Shown here: one piece after another, positions 49,764 through 62,018 of the stretch | Layout of the letters: each line of letters starts with the position of its first letter | Position numbering within the stretch: position 1 is the first letter of the stretch | Origin: Cryptomeria japonica | Lineage: Eukaryota > Streptophyta > Pinopsida > Cupressales > Cupressaceae | Length of the DNA: 64,000 nt | Direction: 5' to 3' | Assembly (NCBI RefSeq): GCF_030272615.1 | Contig: NC_081405.1 | Span: 572,318,252 to 572,382,251 of the forward strand | The notes under the pieces: generated by a model | Seen by the model: the letters and a program-made list of their open reading frames with translations, nothing else | What the model was told of the DNA's origin: nothing | The model's database searches: none | Position numbers and translations under genes: made by a program

Positions 49764-49777
49764 CACTTAAGGGGGGG
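49764..49777 (+). other. Polypurine tract, element F
   Basis: CACTTAAGGGGGGG before the 3' LTR. The preceding 300 bp contain further G-runs (49492, 49527, 49600). Confidence 0.9.
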
Positions 49778-50227
49778 TGTTGGTGTAATTATTTATTCTT
49801 ATAGGATATAATTACACTTTACTTAAGTTGACTTAGGATAATGCATCTCATCATAGTTTGGATATGAGACACTTAGGGAAGTGTGCACATAGGGATGGTG
49901 CTTGTAGGATAAATTCTACCTTTTGTGGTCTTATCTTGTTGTTACATTCCACATTCGGTGGGTGATCCACCTCTTGTGGAATATTATATTATTTCTCCTA
50001 CCTACCCCTACTTTTTCTTACCTACCCTTATTTCTCATTGAGCCACATGTTATGATTGTGTGCTCACATATCCATTTGGCCTTGCCTATATAAGCAGGCC
50101 CATATTCATTTTATTGGTTAATCTAGTTGATCATTTTCATATTGATGAGAATATAGTTTGTTCTTGTCAAACTATTCTCTCTTTTGTGTTCTTTTCATTG
50201 TGCCCTTGATCTTGGCAAAATCTCACA
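49778..50227 (+). repeat. Element F 3' LTR
   Basis: 450 bp, collinear with the 5' LTR, ends CTCACA followed by TSD AACAT. Confidence 0.95.
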
Positions 50228-50232
50228 AACAT

Positions 50233-50553
50233 GTTACGGAGTTCAAAATAATTCTCCATTTCATTTACCCAAGCTTTAACACCCTCACCGATGGTCTTAC
50301 CATCAAACTTGGGCTGGGATATCCTTTTCAAATATTTTTCTATCTCCCCTTCAATCCTACCTTGATGATCAGGTTGTTCGCCACCCCTAAGAATTTAATT
50401 TCTAGGTTGCTTCTCCTGTCAAACCTCACCAACCCTTCAAACTTCCTATTCAATTCCATCCATCCTAGAATTATGTTGATTCAAAAGATCGAGAATCTAA
50501 TCAAGTCTTTCATTCCTATTGCTTGATCTAGCTCTAGCAGTTCTAAAACCCAT
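50233..50553 (-). pseudogene. gag: Element G gag, N-terminal part (right of insertion F)
   Basis: Minus-strand ATG at 50553 (MGFRTARARSS). Several stops follow, then an open stretch with QPKFDGKTIGEGVKAWVNEMENYFELRN, typical of a gypsy gag start of capsid. It is cut at the F insertion and resumes at 43550. Confidence 0.75.
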
Positions 50554-50629
50554 TGCAAATAAAAAAATCTTGCATCAAGGAATGTTTCTTTAGCATTATG
50601 ATTATAGGCCCTAATATTATAAACCTAGA

Positions 50630-50641
50630 GCTCTGATACCA
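50630..50641 (-). other. Primer-binding site (initiator tRNA-Met), element G
   Basis: Minus-strand TGGTATCAGAGC, followed on the LTR side by TTTACA at 50645-50650. Confidence 0.85.
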
Positions 50642-50644
50642 AAA

Positions 50645-51298
50645 TGTAAAGAGGTAGACGCTCTAACTTTCAATAAAAGAACGAATGCTCTTTAACTTCA
50701 AACAAATCTATAATTCACTTAATAAATTCATTTAATCTTCTCAAATCATTCTAAATGCTCATAAATCCATTCAAGTATATCATAAACTTTGCAAGTTTGT
50801 AAGTTGAAATTACCAAGTCTATATCAATTAAATAGGTAAATAATAGTAATCTTACAAAAATGAGTACTCTTTCATAGTATTCCAACATACAAATCAATAT
50901 TCATAGATTCATTACAAGACTTAGGCAATCTATAGCCTTAAGTTAACAGTATCTAAGATACAAAATAAATATAGTAATGAGATAAGATATTTCATTTGAT
51001 CTTCAATCCAAAAGCTATCTTCAGTTCAATCCTTCAAATGAAGACGGGAACAAGATTCGGGTGCTTTTTCCACCCAACCTTGAAGCATATGCTTCCCCAG
51101 AAATCTTAATCATACAAAAATACCTGACCCTACACAAATTTCTTAGCAAGAAGAATTCAACATGCAAGATGAAATCTTGGTGCGTGCCTAGAATGATACA
51201 TGCATTTTCTATTATTCTAACTCATTTAAGAAACAAGCAAGATCAAAAAAAGGATATGGTAGAGAGTCATAAATACATCCATATATTCCAATGGTAAA
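50645..51298 (-). repeat. Probable element G 5' LTR (outer boundary unresolved)
   Basis: AT-rich sequence adjoining the PBS, ending ...CTCTTTACA on the minus strand. It should match 38631-39196 but is too diverged for me to align confidently. It ends at or before the start of element H at 51299. Confidence 0.4.
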
Positions 51299-52531
51299 TG
51301 ATGAGTTGAAATAATAACTCTTTTTGTGTCCATGTAATGTTTTTTTATGATTTGAGTTGTGTAATCAGACAATGTGAAGGTCATAGGGTATAATTGAGTT
51401 TTGACTGTGTGCATATTGAGTAGTAATCAAACCTGTTGAACCTTGTATTATTTTGGCTAAATATTCCTCTAGCTATGCGAATTACTATGATAATTTCATG
51501 TATGGATAAATAAATGTTATGGTTGATGAAAAATGGATATGTATGTGCTTGTGTGCTCTAATACTTGATGCAGGAATAAATAAGTAGTTGCAGAAGTAGT
51601 CAAGCTATACCGGTTTGGAGGATCACGCCATGCAAGTCATTAGAGATATTTAAAGGTGGTTGAGAGAATTAAGGACAATAAGGGAGATGGTGTTCAGGTG
51701 GAGTAGCTGAAGAATAGTGAGGCAGTTCCAGATTTATTTATGACTGTCTTGAGCAGGCAACAATCTAGTGAAAATCGTCATGCTATATTCCTGGTTGTGT
51801 AATGATAAAAGTCCCATGACCTTTGTGGTTGACTTCTTCCTTGTTGTAATAAAATTTTCCACCTATTCTCATGGGTGTGGTCTAGGTAGTTAAGAGTTTG
51901 TTATAATCTTCTTATAAATAAAGTTTTGAACCTCTTCGTAGAGGTTAGACAAAGTTTCTAGAGCTAAGTAGTATTTTCCCTGTTTTTTGTATTGTAACAA
52001 TTTTTGGAGATAATGAATAAATTTATGTTATTCTGAGCATATAGAATCATTTGAAATATGGTTGCACTCATCCAAGGGGGACCACTTGGTGAGTAATCTT
52101 ATGTAACTCTTGAATTAATTTTTCTTGTGTTGTAGTAGTTGTTTTGGCAATTGACTGTTCCTGCAACCGCTAGAACTAGATCCTGTGACTGTTCCTCTAG
52201 CCAAAGCAGATAGTGTAGTTCCTGTTTGCCAGCTTTGAATGTAGATAACAATTATTCATTTAAATAATCTTTCAGTGTTAAGATTTTGTATAGCCATTTA
52301 TTTATTGCATCTTTGTACATTTGTTTCAGTAATTTCATTTGATTTAGTAGGATAGAATGTCTTTTACTGGAACTTAGTGCAGAAACAGTGTTGACCCATT
52401 TCAAGTAATACATCCCTGGGTTGACAAGTAAATGAACCTCAACCATAGGAATGATAGCTATTCAGAATGGATTTCCAATTCCCGAGTTAAGGCTTCAAGT
52501 CTAGTTATTATCCCAATTGGCAAGGCAGACA
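51299..52531 (+). repeat. Element H 5' LTR
   Basis: Starts TGATGAGTTGAAATAATAAC and ends about GGCAGACA before the PBS, roughly 1233 bp. The first 800 bp match 61219-62018; the remainder is missing from the 3' copy. Confidence 0.8.
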
Positions 52532-52535
52532 TTTT

Positions 52536-52553
52536 TGGCACCGTTGTCAGGGA
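52536..52553 (+). other. Primer-binding site, tRNA-Asp-like, element H
   Basis: TGGCACCGTTGTCAGGGA. It matches the Athila primer site TGGCGCCGTTGCCGGGGA except for transitions (my recollection of that site). Confidence 0.75.
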
Positions 52554-52657
52554 TGGTGCCAAACTAAGAACCTATCATAGTCATGAGCTTTTAGTTTTCA
52601 ATAATTTTTTGTTTTGGTAATTTAAAATAAGTTGTCAATTAATTTTTCTGAATCTAC

Positions 52658-54150
52658 ATGCATAGAAGAAGAAGAGATGCCTATGGTAGATTCCTTCTGA
52701 ATCACCCTGATCATAGAGGACTCAATCCATATGAAGCACTATATGTAAATCCTTTGGTTACACTTTATCAAGCCCCAGATAATTCAGACTATCCTGCACT
52801 TGAACTTCCAGAAAGTGGCCTTCATTTTCTTTTAGTTGTTCACCAAGGACCAATGGTGGTATGAGGAGGTGGAGCTAATCCACCAAGGGGTGGAGGTAAT
52901 CCCCCACCTCCAGGTGGCAACAATCCACATGTTAACCCAACATTTGAATTTCCCATTTCTGATCTGCATGATAATGCCAATCTCAAGAACATTCCAGCTT
53001 CTTATTTGCCTAAATTCTATAGGCTAGTTACAGAAGACCCAAATACTTTCTTGTTTGAATTCTATGTCCTCGACAGGAGCTATGATTACACTACATATGC
53101 CCATAGACATAAAATATTCCTAGCCACCTTGAAAGAATCTTCCCTGAGATGGTTTATGAGCTTAGGGAGTAACTCAATAGATACATCGGATGAGATGAAA
53201 TGATTGTTTCTTGAGAAATATAAGGATTATTGTAGGGGAACCAACCGCCATGGAGATGATATCTTCAAGATGACACAAAAGGAGGATGAGAGTCTAGAAG
53301 ACTATCTTGAGAGATTTCTATTTTGTGTTAAGAAGTCTAAACACGGTACTCTAAATGAAGAGTCTCTCAAGCTGATATTTCTGAGAGGAATTAGTGAAGA
53401 ATGCATAGATTCCCTAGACCTTATGGGAGGTGGAGATATAACTCAATCATCATGGAATGACATTAGCCAAATTTGTCAAAAATATTCCAAGGCCACTACC
53501 AAGAAGAATAGGCATTATAAGCTTGGGAAGTCTTCATCAACAACAACTAATGGCATTTTTTAGGATGGAGCCAAGCCATTTGTTGAAGGATTTTAAGGAG
53601 GATATCATAAATAATATGGCCACTCAGTTGGATTCACTTCAAGCTAATAAGAAGCATGAATAAGCTGAAGCAATGCATGTAGAATTTTGTCCACACTGGA
53701 GGCAAAAGAAGAAGGACTGCAGGTGTAAGTTAGTTGCTAATCTTGATAATCACCATGTTCCTAAGTTTAAGCTAGTAGATAGAGATGATGAATAACTCTT
53801 CTATGTTTCTCAAAGAAGGCCATGGGCCCCAAGACAAGGTATGCCTCCTGATCCATTATCATTTGCTGGTTATAATGGGAATTCTTATGCACAAAATAAT
53901 TGTTGGCAACCTCCATATATGTTCAAAATTTTGGGAATTTTCCACCTCAATCTTGGTATAATCCCCAAGGTTCATGGTCAAATTATTCCAATCCTTCATC
54001 CCAATGGCAGTATCCATAGGGAAATTGGTCTCAACCTCAAGGGTCATGGCAGCTTCCATAGGGAAATTGGCAACTAACTTCTCAATGGAGAGGGGGTCAA
54101 CAATGGTCAAATCAACCTTCTTCTTATTTACAGTCACCTCAATCACCACA
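52658..54150 (+). pseudogene. gag: Element H gag
   Basis: ATG at 52658 (MHRRRRDAYGRF). One frame runs to 53563 with TGA stops at 52862-52864 and 53201-53203, both one C-to-T change from CGA. A Gly/Pro-rich linker precedes the gypsy capsid domain (53006-53450: SLRWFMSLGSNSI, FLEKYKDYC, ESLEDYLERFLF). Beyond a frameshift near 53560 a Cys/His-rich remnant (FCPHWRQKKKDCRCK) appears at about 53690. Gln/Pro-rich repeats with WQYP- and GNW-like words extend to about 54150. Confidence 0.82.
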
Positions 54151-54559
54151 ATAGCCTACTATAATTCCACCTCTTTCTCCTAATTCCACTCCACCTAAAG
54201 CTACCCAGTTTCCATCTCATCCTATACCAAATCCAAATAGTAAGCCCCAACCACAACAAGAAGTCTATTTTGCTAATCCTAACCAATTCCCTGCATATTC
54301 CCTTAACATAAGAGATATTCATCTTAGGCTAGGGACTACATTGCCTAATCCATCTTCTCCAATAATTAATGAAGTACCATCAAAGCAATCAATATCAAAT
54401 AACCCTCTAGACCAACCAACTCAATCTTCTCAAGCCCAACAATCTAGAACTTCACCTCCAATGAATAGAATACCTCTATTTCCTCAAAGGTTACAAGCTA
54501 AGGAGACTGAGCAAAGTAAAGATGCAAATTTTGATCTCATTGATCAGTTGAAACACCTA

Positions 54560-57500
54560 TGTGTTAATATTCCATTATTTTAGGCTATCAAGGATGCCCC
54601 CATCTATAGTAAGGTCATTAAGGAAGCATGTTTAAAGAAACCTAGTAGGGAAAAGAAGGACCCACAAACAATCCATGTGATGGGACAACTAGCTGATATT
54701 ATGTTGGGTAAGGTTACAATACCTAAATAATTTGATCCAGGTAGCCCTATTGTGGGAATAGTCATTAATGGTACTCATATTAAGAATGATCTAATAGATC
54801 TAGGAGTTGCCATTAATGTCATGACTAAGGACATCATGCAACAACTTAACATAACCAGTCTTCGACTTACTCCCATAGTCATACAACTTTTTGATAGCTC
54901 CATTGTCCAACCCAATGGTATGATAGAAGATATTGTAGTTACTTTGGATTCTTGGGAATATCCAGCATATTTCATGATATTATCTCCTAAGGCCACATTG
55001 AGAGGATATCTAGTCATTCTAGGATGACCTTAGCTTGCTACATCTGATGCATATATTGGATGTTGGTCAAGAGATATGACTATTTTGGATGGGAATTAAA
55101 ATTAGAAATTAGCTCTTTATTCCCTTGCACAACCTCAACTTGATCAAGAGCAGGTCGTATGGCCTGATATAGGGGAAAAGGCAGAAGAAGAAGTCAACTT
55201 TGTTCGTCACCTCATGATGATAAATAGGGAACCATTCATACAACTTCAAGATGAAGATTGAGTTCTTTCTGATATAATATAAAATCATTATGGATCAGAA
55301 CACCAACCACAAGAATTAACTTCATGTGTCTTGCACTCAATTTTCCTACCTTCCTCCTCATCTGAACTTCTTGTAGCCGCAAATATATTGCACACTCTGT
55401 TACCACAGGAGGTTCACACTTCTCTCATAGAAGTGACTCAGATTGACCTAACCACCAAGGTAGAAGTTGCCACAAGAAAGTATTTAAACATTAATAATCA
55501 GCTCCCAGAGGCACAAAAGGCAGCCATGGTTGATCTACTTTAGAATCATAAGTCGACTTTTGCATGGGACTATAGAGACATGAGGGGGTTAGATCCTAAA
55601 GTGTGTACCCATAGGATATACGTCAAAGAAGAATGCAAACCAGTTAGATAGTCATAAAGGAGGATTAATCCAACCTTAAGAGAAATAGTTAAGGAGGAAT
55701 TGCAAAAATTATTGAATGCTGGATTTATCTACCCTATATCAGATAGTCAGTGGGTGTCACCTCTAGTTATAGTTCCTAAGAAGGGAGGTAAATGGTGAGT
55801 TTGTGTGAATTATAGGGAACTTAACTCACCAACCAAGAAGGATCATTTTCCATTACCCTTTGTAGATCAAGTGTTAGATTCCTTGTTAGGGAAGCAATAC
55901 TTTTCGATCTTGGATGGATGCGGTAGTTACAATCAAATTAGAATAGCTCCAAAAGATCAAGAAAAGACCATATTTATGTGCCCTTGGGGGATATATGCTT
56001 ACTCTGCTCTTCCTTTTGGGTTATGCAATGCTCCAGCTACTTTCAAAAGAGCCGTCATTAACATATTCTCAAACATTTCAAATGACTACATGGAGATATA
56101 TAGGGATGATTTTACTACTTAGGGTTAAGAATTTGATGAAGCATTGGAGAACTTGAAGAAAGTATTGCAGAGATGTGAAGATTACAGTTTATCCCTGAAT
56201 AGTGAGAAATATGTCATGATGATGCAGGAAGGTATAGTCTTGGGATATCATTGTTTCTAAAGTTGGCATCCAAGTTGATCCAACAAAGATAGAGGTCATT
56301 CTTAACCTTCCCATTCCTACAAAGTAAAAGGATGTTAGAAGTTTCCTTGGCCATGCTAGATATTATAGAAGGTTTATCAAGGACTTTAGTAAAATAGCAG
56401 GGCCTTTGTATTATCTCTTATCTAAAGATGTTGAATTTGATTGGACCCCAACATGCGACGAAGCTTTCCTAAAGCTTTAAAAAAATTGACCCAGGCACCA
56501 ATCCTCAAGGGTCCAAATTGGTCATTACCTTTCCATATTCACACAGATGCATCAGACTATGCTATGGGAGCATTTTTGGGACAAAAGCTGGATGATTTAG
56601 AGAATGCAATTTATTTTATCAACAAAAACTTGCAGGGACCTAAGCTTAATTATACTGTCACGAAAAAGGAGATGTTGGCAGTCATATATGCACTTAACAA
56701 GTTCAAACATTATATTACAGGATATCAATTTTTTGTTCATATAGATCATACAACAATAAGATATCTTATGAATAAGTCTTCAATTATAGGAAGATTGGCC
56801 CGATGGTTGTTGCTGATGCAGGAATTTGATATTATAGTTGTTGACAAGATAGGGAAAGCCAATGTAGTTGCAGATTACCTTTCTAGGATCCAACTATAGG
56901 ACAATCCTGCAACAATAGATGACTCCTTTCCTGATGAACACTTGTTCTTAATAAATGTCCAGACCCCCTGGTATGATGATATAACAAATTATTTAGTTGC
57001 TAATAAGTTTCCTTCTCACTTTTCTCCCAAGGAAAGAAGGTTGTTAGTTGAGAAAAGTTTCAATTTCTCTTGGATTGTCGATTGCCTATTCTACATGGGA
57101 CCTGATCAAATCCTAAGAAGGTGTGTCCAAGAGGATGAAAATTATGATATTCTTCATGCACGTCATGATGATCCGTGTGGACAACATTTTGTTGCTAAGA
57201 GAACACCAATAAAAATTCTTAATGTAGGGTACTATTGGCGAACCTTACATAAAGATGTAGCTAAATACACTAGAAAATGTGATAGATGTTAGAGAATGGG
57301 TAAGCCTACCAGATCTGATGAAATGCCATTGTATCCCCAAAAAAGGGTTACACCATTTGACAAGTGGGGATTAGATTTTGTAGGGCCAATTGACCCCCCT
57401 TCCAATGGGAAATCCTACATTCTAGTATGCACTGATTATATCACAAAATGGGTAGAAGCAAAAGCAATGAAGCATGCTAGGGATAACAAGGTAGCTGAAT

Positions 57501-58252
57501 TCCTTTATGAAGAGATATTTACAAGATATGGAGTACCTAGAGAACTTGTTATAGATAAAGGGCCACAATTTACCTCCACCTTAATCACAACTCTAGTCAA
57601 TGACTATAATATCAGGCATAGAAAGTCTACCCCGTATCATCCTCAAGCGAATGGTCAGGTAGAAGTTGCCAATAGGGAGCTAGAGGCTATTTCACAAAGA
57701 CAATCGCTCTACATAGAAAAGACTAGTCAAGTAGATTGCCATAATCCATTTGGGCATACAGAACTACATGGAAAATAAATATTGGTTTATCACCTTTTGA
57801 AATGGTGTATTGAAAGCTATCCATGATGCCCATTAAGTTTGAACACAAAACTCTTAGGGACAGCCCTGCAGCTGAATATGAATCTATCTGAAGCACAAAG
57901 AATTCAAATCATGAAACTCAATGCCCTTGATGAAATAAGGAAATTGGCTCTTCAACACATAGAGGTTGTTTTGAATCAACATATTAGATGGCATGATAAG
58001 TACATTAAAGAAAGAAAATTCAAATATGGAGATTGGGCACTTTTATATGATTCAAGGTATAAAGATACAATGGGGAAGCTGCAGCCTTGTTGGTTGGGTC
58101 CATTTGAAATTGTTGAAGTTTTTCAAAATGGAGCAATTCAGTTAGCAACTATAGACCCTATTAAATTTAAACTTCTGGTGAATGGTCACATATTGCGTCT
58201 TTATCACAAACCTTCCACAAAAGAAGACTTCCTGCAACACTTTGACATCTAG
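54560..58252 (+). pseudogene. pol: Element H pol (protease, RT, RNase H, integrase)
   Basis: Protease at 54752-55027 has IDLGVAINVM, the Athila-type DLGA motif. RT at about 55660-56270 has VSPLVIVPKKGGKW, DHFPLPFVDQVLD, ALPFGLCNAPATF and a catalytic region reading YRDDF. RNase H at 56441-56899 includes HTDASDYAMGAFLG and ADYLSRIQL. Integrase has the zinc-binding HHCC end (GGxxxCDRC-like, YTRKCDRC near 57285). Its core is at 57296-57700 with LDFVGPID, VIDKGPQF and NGQVEVANRELE, and its C-terminal part is at 57839-58252. Stops include TGA at about 55797 and TAG at about 57290. All domains are recognisable; the copy is inactive. Confidence 0.9.
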
Positions 58253-59049
58253 CCACATGCCATAGTTCCTGCAGCTTCTATAGCGGGACTTTCTGTCCCA
58301 AAGTCCTAAATAACTCTTTGCATGTAGCCATAATAAATATTTCCACATTTTGTGGGAATACCATTCTCCATTAATAAATTTTTTCGCTTCACATCATCCC
58401 ATCTCATCTCTTTTTCTGCCACTTCACCCACTTCACTTCCCCCACCTCATGTTATGATTTAATGACCATTTTGTTGCAACATTTATTCACATGATTGCAG
58501 GAACACATGTTATCTATTTTTCTTTAATCATGCATTTATTTATCCATTATGACGATTATCATGTGTGATTCGCATAATCAGTTCTTTTCCACATGTGTCA
58601 CCTTTGTTTGGCCAGGGGGGGGGGGTTATAATTAAATCAGCGGTTTTCCATAGCTATGTGTCCTATCCATGACATTTTAGAGTGCGTCCATGTCACTTAA
58701 GGTTCGTGTTAAGTGTTTTTTTTTTTTGGAAATAATTTTAGAATGAATTTAGGATTGATGTGACAACCTATAGCAAGTGTGAGTATACTTCTCCTATCAC
58801 CATTTTTATTGCAAGGTATTCTGAGATAAATTGAGATAAATGATACCCCACAATAATTTTTTTAAAGGATACGGTTCATGATTTTTAAGTTTCACAAAGA
58901 ATTTCAACACTCTGCATTTTCTATAGCGGTTTAACAGGATTTTGTTTTGCCCAAGTAGCCATGGGAGGTGCACTTGAGCCTATAACTCATGATACCTTAC
59001 TACACAATAACCAATGTGAACCCTACTTTTGAAATTATGGGTGGATTGA
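58253..59049 (+). other. Spacer after integrase, element H
   Basis: 800 bp without a clear frame. A run of about 12 G lies at 58615-58626, T-runs at about 58719, and a possible start MGGALEPITHD at about 58963 leads toward the next frame. Confidence 0.5.
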
Positions 59050-60345
59050 TTATATCCTGAAATTAAAGATTTTAATGAGGAAATTGCACAAAAATGCATG
59101 CAGACATTCAACAGTGGTGAAGCTACAGTTAAGGGTTTATGGTTTGTCACTATAGAAGAAAGGATAGTGGAGGTTATAGGGTTGCCAAGGGATGGGGAAT
59201 TATTTACTAAAGCCAATGATGTAAGGAGTGTGCAGGTGGAATTCACTCATCCAAATGATAGACCTCTTATTGTGGATAAGAAAGAGACAAAAAGGATGTC
59301 TCTTCCAGGAGAATGGCCACAAGTAGGATATCATGTGATGAAGTATTTGACATGTGACAAAAAATATTTCAATCTGCATTCTATTTATTTCAAGTTATTA
59401 AGCCATTTACGACATGGGTGGAGAATGAATGTACCAAATGTCTTATATCACCTTCTTTCTATCAGTGCTAAAGAAATGCAAAAGGGTAGGTAGTTCACGG
59501 TCTATGAGTCATCATGGGTTAATTAAATTGTTAATGGAACATTCTCTGGGGGATGTTTCTCAGATGACATGGGGAGAATTTGAAGATATTAGAATATTTG
59601 GGGAAGGCAATGCCCATGTTGTAGAGGAAACTCTAGCTCAAGCAGAAACCACTGAGGGAGCCTCATCCTCTAGGGCTTCCATGGCTGTTGAACCTCTTAT
59701 TGCTAAAGACGTTCCACATAGCATAGAAGAAACCGTGAATGAACCAAGTGTTGAGCCTTCTTCCACTCCAATTTAGACTAGGGCCACACTTCCTAAAAAG
59801 AAGGGCAAAGTGAGAGAAGTTGTAGAGGAAGAAATTGTTGAGTGACCACAAGAGGCGCAGGCTTCTCCTATAGCCAAGAAGATAAAAACAAAGAGAGATG
59901 GTTCTCTTGTGGCAAAACCTCTTGCAGCCACACAAGAACTGTCATTGAGGAGAAGTTGTAGGGTTCAACAAAGGTTGTTAGCGTAGAAGAGTGCGAAGGT
60001 GGTTTTTTCTGTTGAGCCACTTGAGCAAGAAAATGGTGGTCCATAGGAAACTCGGTCGCAGAGGTGTCAGGATTCTAAAGGATTGACAAACCTAGCCAGA
60101 ATTGTAGAATAATTAACAAAGTCAAGCAATAAGGTTCTGAAACCCCAAGTAACAGCTCATAGGCCTCCCTCTTCTCTTACTAGCCTGTCTATTTCTCTTT
60201 CATTTTATAGAGAATGGGAAATAGAGAAAGCTAGGATGCATGAGATAATTGATAAATAGCAAAAGGAAATTGAGAAGAGAGATAAACATATTGTTGAATT
60301 GCAGACTATGGTGGATATTGTAGTAGACATGATTCCCGAATTAAT
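59050..60345 (+). pseudogene. Element H extra ORF 1 (after integrase), function unknown
   Basis: The frame from 59050 reads KDFNEEIAQKCMQTF and continues through KGLWFVTIEERIVEVIGLPR and RMSLPGEWPQVGYHVMKYL. It shifts near 59487 and proceeds to HHGLIKLLMEHSLGDVSQ. Then come Ser/Glu-rich and Lys/Arg-rich stretches (AKKIKTKRDG near 59870), and a Glu/Lys helix-like part (EWEIEKARMHEIID, about 60205-60340). Position and style resemble the additional reading frames in Athila elements, sometimes called env-like. I see no signal peptide or membrane segment, so env is not supported. An alternative is a captured host domain. Confidence 0.55.
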
Positions 60346-60379
60346 GTAATGTAGGGATCCACCAACGATTTACACTTTG

Positions 60380-61205
60380 TATTTGAAATAACAACACTTG
60401 TGTTTTAAATTAACCTGCATTGTTAAGGATTTAAGTCCCTCTTTGGAGACCCCACAGGAATTTTATCATACTTACCAAATTTCTCCCGTAGCCATTATAA
60501 AATTACTATGTGAATTGTATTTGCACAATTATGTTGTCTGCTCTGATATCAAATGGAACCCCCTGTTATATATTGGAGATATTCATTTGAAAGCATTAAT
60601 GTCTTGGAAACAAAATGAAATCAGCATGGGAGAACAATCTAGGAAACACAGGGACATGGAGCTTGATTGTCCACTACCGCTTAGGGCCGAAGCTAAGAAT
60701 CCATGGCTCTTGTATTATGATTGGCAAAAATTATTGTATAGATCTAATGTTAAGAGCCGAATTTTGCCACTCAGGGAGGAGGTGTTCCAAGAATATGAGA
60801 AGCTGATTGAGACTGAGGGCCAGATTGTAGTTGGACATTTGGCTTAGCGATGGAATAATATTTCTAAAGAACTTAAATAGGGTGGGACCCATTCCTTTCT
60901 GAATTATCATGCAGAAATACAAATAGCCCCCAAATATATCCATTTGGGCAGAACAAAGGAAAATAATTGGTTACCCTTGGAATTTCAGCCGCCCATTCTC
61001 ATGTGTACATTCATAGGATGAAGGGCTTCTAATAATCCTTATGAAGAATCAACAAAAGAAGCCAGGTGGATGAGGTTGGAGAAAACAAAGGGATTCTACT
61101 AGAACCTAGCTATAGGAGGCACTAGACAGGGTACCATTGGTGATTTTAGAGTTAGTGCCTGTGTAAGGAATTTTCCTTCTGCTGGAGGACCAACAAGAAA
61201 TTAGG
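60380..61205 (+). pseudogene. Element H extra ORF 2, function unknown
   Basis: Open at 60398-60847 (TPQEFYHTYQISPVAIIKLL, HLKALMSWKQNEISMGE, PWLLYYDWQKLLYRS). The frame continues past TAG codons through NYHAEIQIAPKYIHLG and GDFRVSACVRNFPSAGG up to the PPT. Composition is protein-like with conserved-looking Trp and Tyr. No family recognised. Its end touching the PPT shows it is part of H and not a host gene. Confidence 0.5.
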
Positions 61206-61218
61206 TTGGGGGAAAAAA
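61204..61218 (+). other. Polypurine tract, element H
   Basis: GGTTGGGGGAAAAAA directly before the 3' LTR start TGATGACTTG. Confidence 0.85.
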
Positions 61219-62018
61219 TGATGACTTGAAATAATATCTCTTTTGTGTCCATGTCTGTTATGTTTTTTATGATTTAAGTTGTGTAACTAGACAATGTGAA
61301 GGTCATAGGGTATAATAGAGTTTTGACTATGTGCATATTGAGTAGTAACCGAACCTATTGAGCCTTGTATTATTTTGGTTAAATATTCTTGTAGCTATGC
61401 GAATTACTATGATAATTTCATGTATCGATGCATAAATGCTATGGTTGATAGAAAATGGATATGTATGTGACTATGTGCTCTAACCCTTGATGCAGGAATA
61501 AATAAATAGCTACAAAAGCGATCAAGCTTTACCAGTTTTGAGGATCGCGCCATGCAAGCCATTAGAGATATTTAAAGGTGGTTGAGAACATTAAAGACAA
61601 TAAGGGAGATGGTGTTCGAGTGGAGTGGATGAAGAATAGTGAGGTAGTTCCAGATTTATTTATGTCTGTCTTCAGCAGACAACAATCTAGTGAAAACCAT
61701 CATTCTATATTCCTAGTCGTGTAATGATAAAAGTCCCATGATCTTTGTGGTTGACTTCTTCCTTGTTGTGATAAAATTTTCCACCTATTCTCATGGGCAT
61801 GGTCTAGGTAGTTAAGAGTTTGTTATAATGTTCTTACAAATAAAGTTTTGAACCTCTTCGTAGAGGTTAGACAGAGTTTTCAAAGCTAAGTAGTATTTTC
61901 CCTATTTTATGTATTGTAACAATTTTTGGAGATAATGAATAAATTTATGTTATTCTGAGCATACAAAATCATTTGAAATATGGGTACCCTCATCCAAGAG
62001 GGACCACTTAGTGAGTAA
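61219..62018 (+). repeat. Element H 3' LTR, truncated
   Basis: 800 bp collinear with 51299-52098, ending abruptly at GTGAGTAA, where a TGTTG-starting sequence takes over. The remaining about 430 bp of the LTR is absent from the window. Confidence 0.88.

Larger units (their letters stand above)
43556..50227 (+). mobile_element. Copia element F, nearly full, inserted in gag of element G
   Basis: LTRs 43556-44007 (452 bp) and 49778-50227 (450 bp) differ at only a few positions. The TSD AACAT is at 43551-43555 and 50228-50232. Gag and pol lie in one frame (45463 to about 47220), then shift once and stay in frame to about 49460. This is the youngest and best preserved autonomous-type element in the window. 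Domain order is protease, integrase, RT, RNase H. Confidence 0.96.
38631..50644 (-). mobile_element. Element G: chromovirus-like gypsy element, split by element F
   Basis: Minus-strand order: PBS (50630-50641), gag (50553-50233 continued at 43550), protease, RT, RNase H, integrase, chromodomain-like tail, PPT, LTR (39196-38631). Integrase after RT makes it gypsy. Element F sits inside gag with a TSD, so G is older. The far boundary of the 5' LTR beyond 50645 is unresolved. Confidence 0.85.
51299..62018 (+). mobile_element. Element H: Athila-like gypsy element with extra 3' coding-like region
   Basis: The repeats 51299-52098 and 61219-62018 are collinear LTR sequences. The PBS resembles the Asp-tRNA complement used by Athila. 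Gag, protease, RT, RNase H and integrase are in gypsy order, followed by about 3 kb of additional degenerate frames before the PPT, as in Athila elements. The 3' LTR is cut short at 62018 where element J begins, so no TSD can be tested. Confidence 0.87.

Noticed and set aside
50158-50526. Plus-strand frame across the F/G boundary
   Set aside because: Antisense shadow of element G gag running out of the F LTR.
59050-61205. Element H extra frames as a host gene
   Set aside because: They lie between integrase and PPT of the element and carry the same kind of stops; no intron signals were seen.
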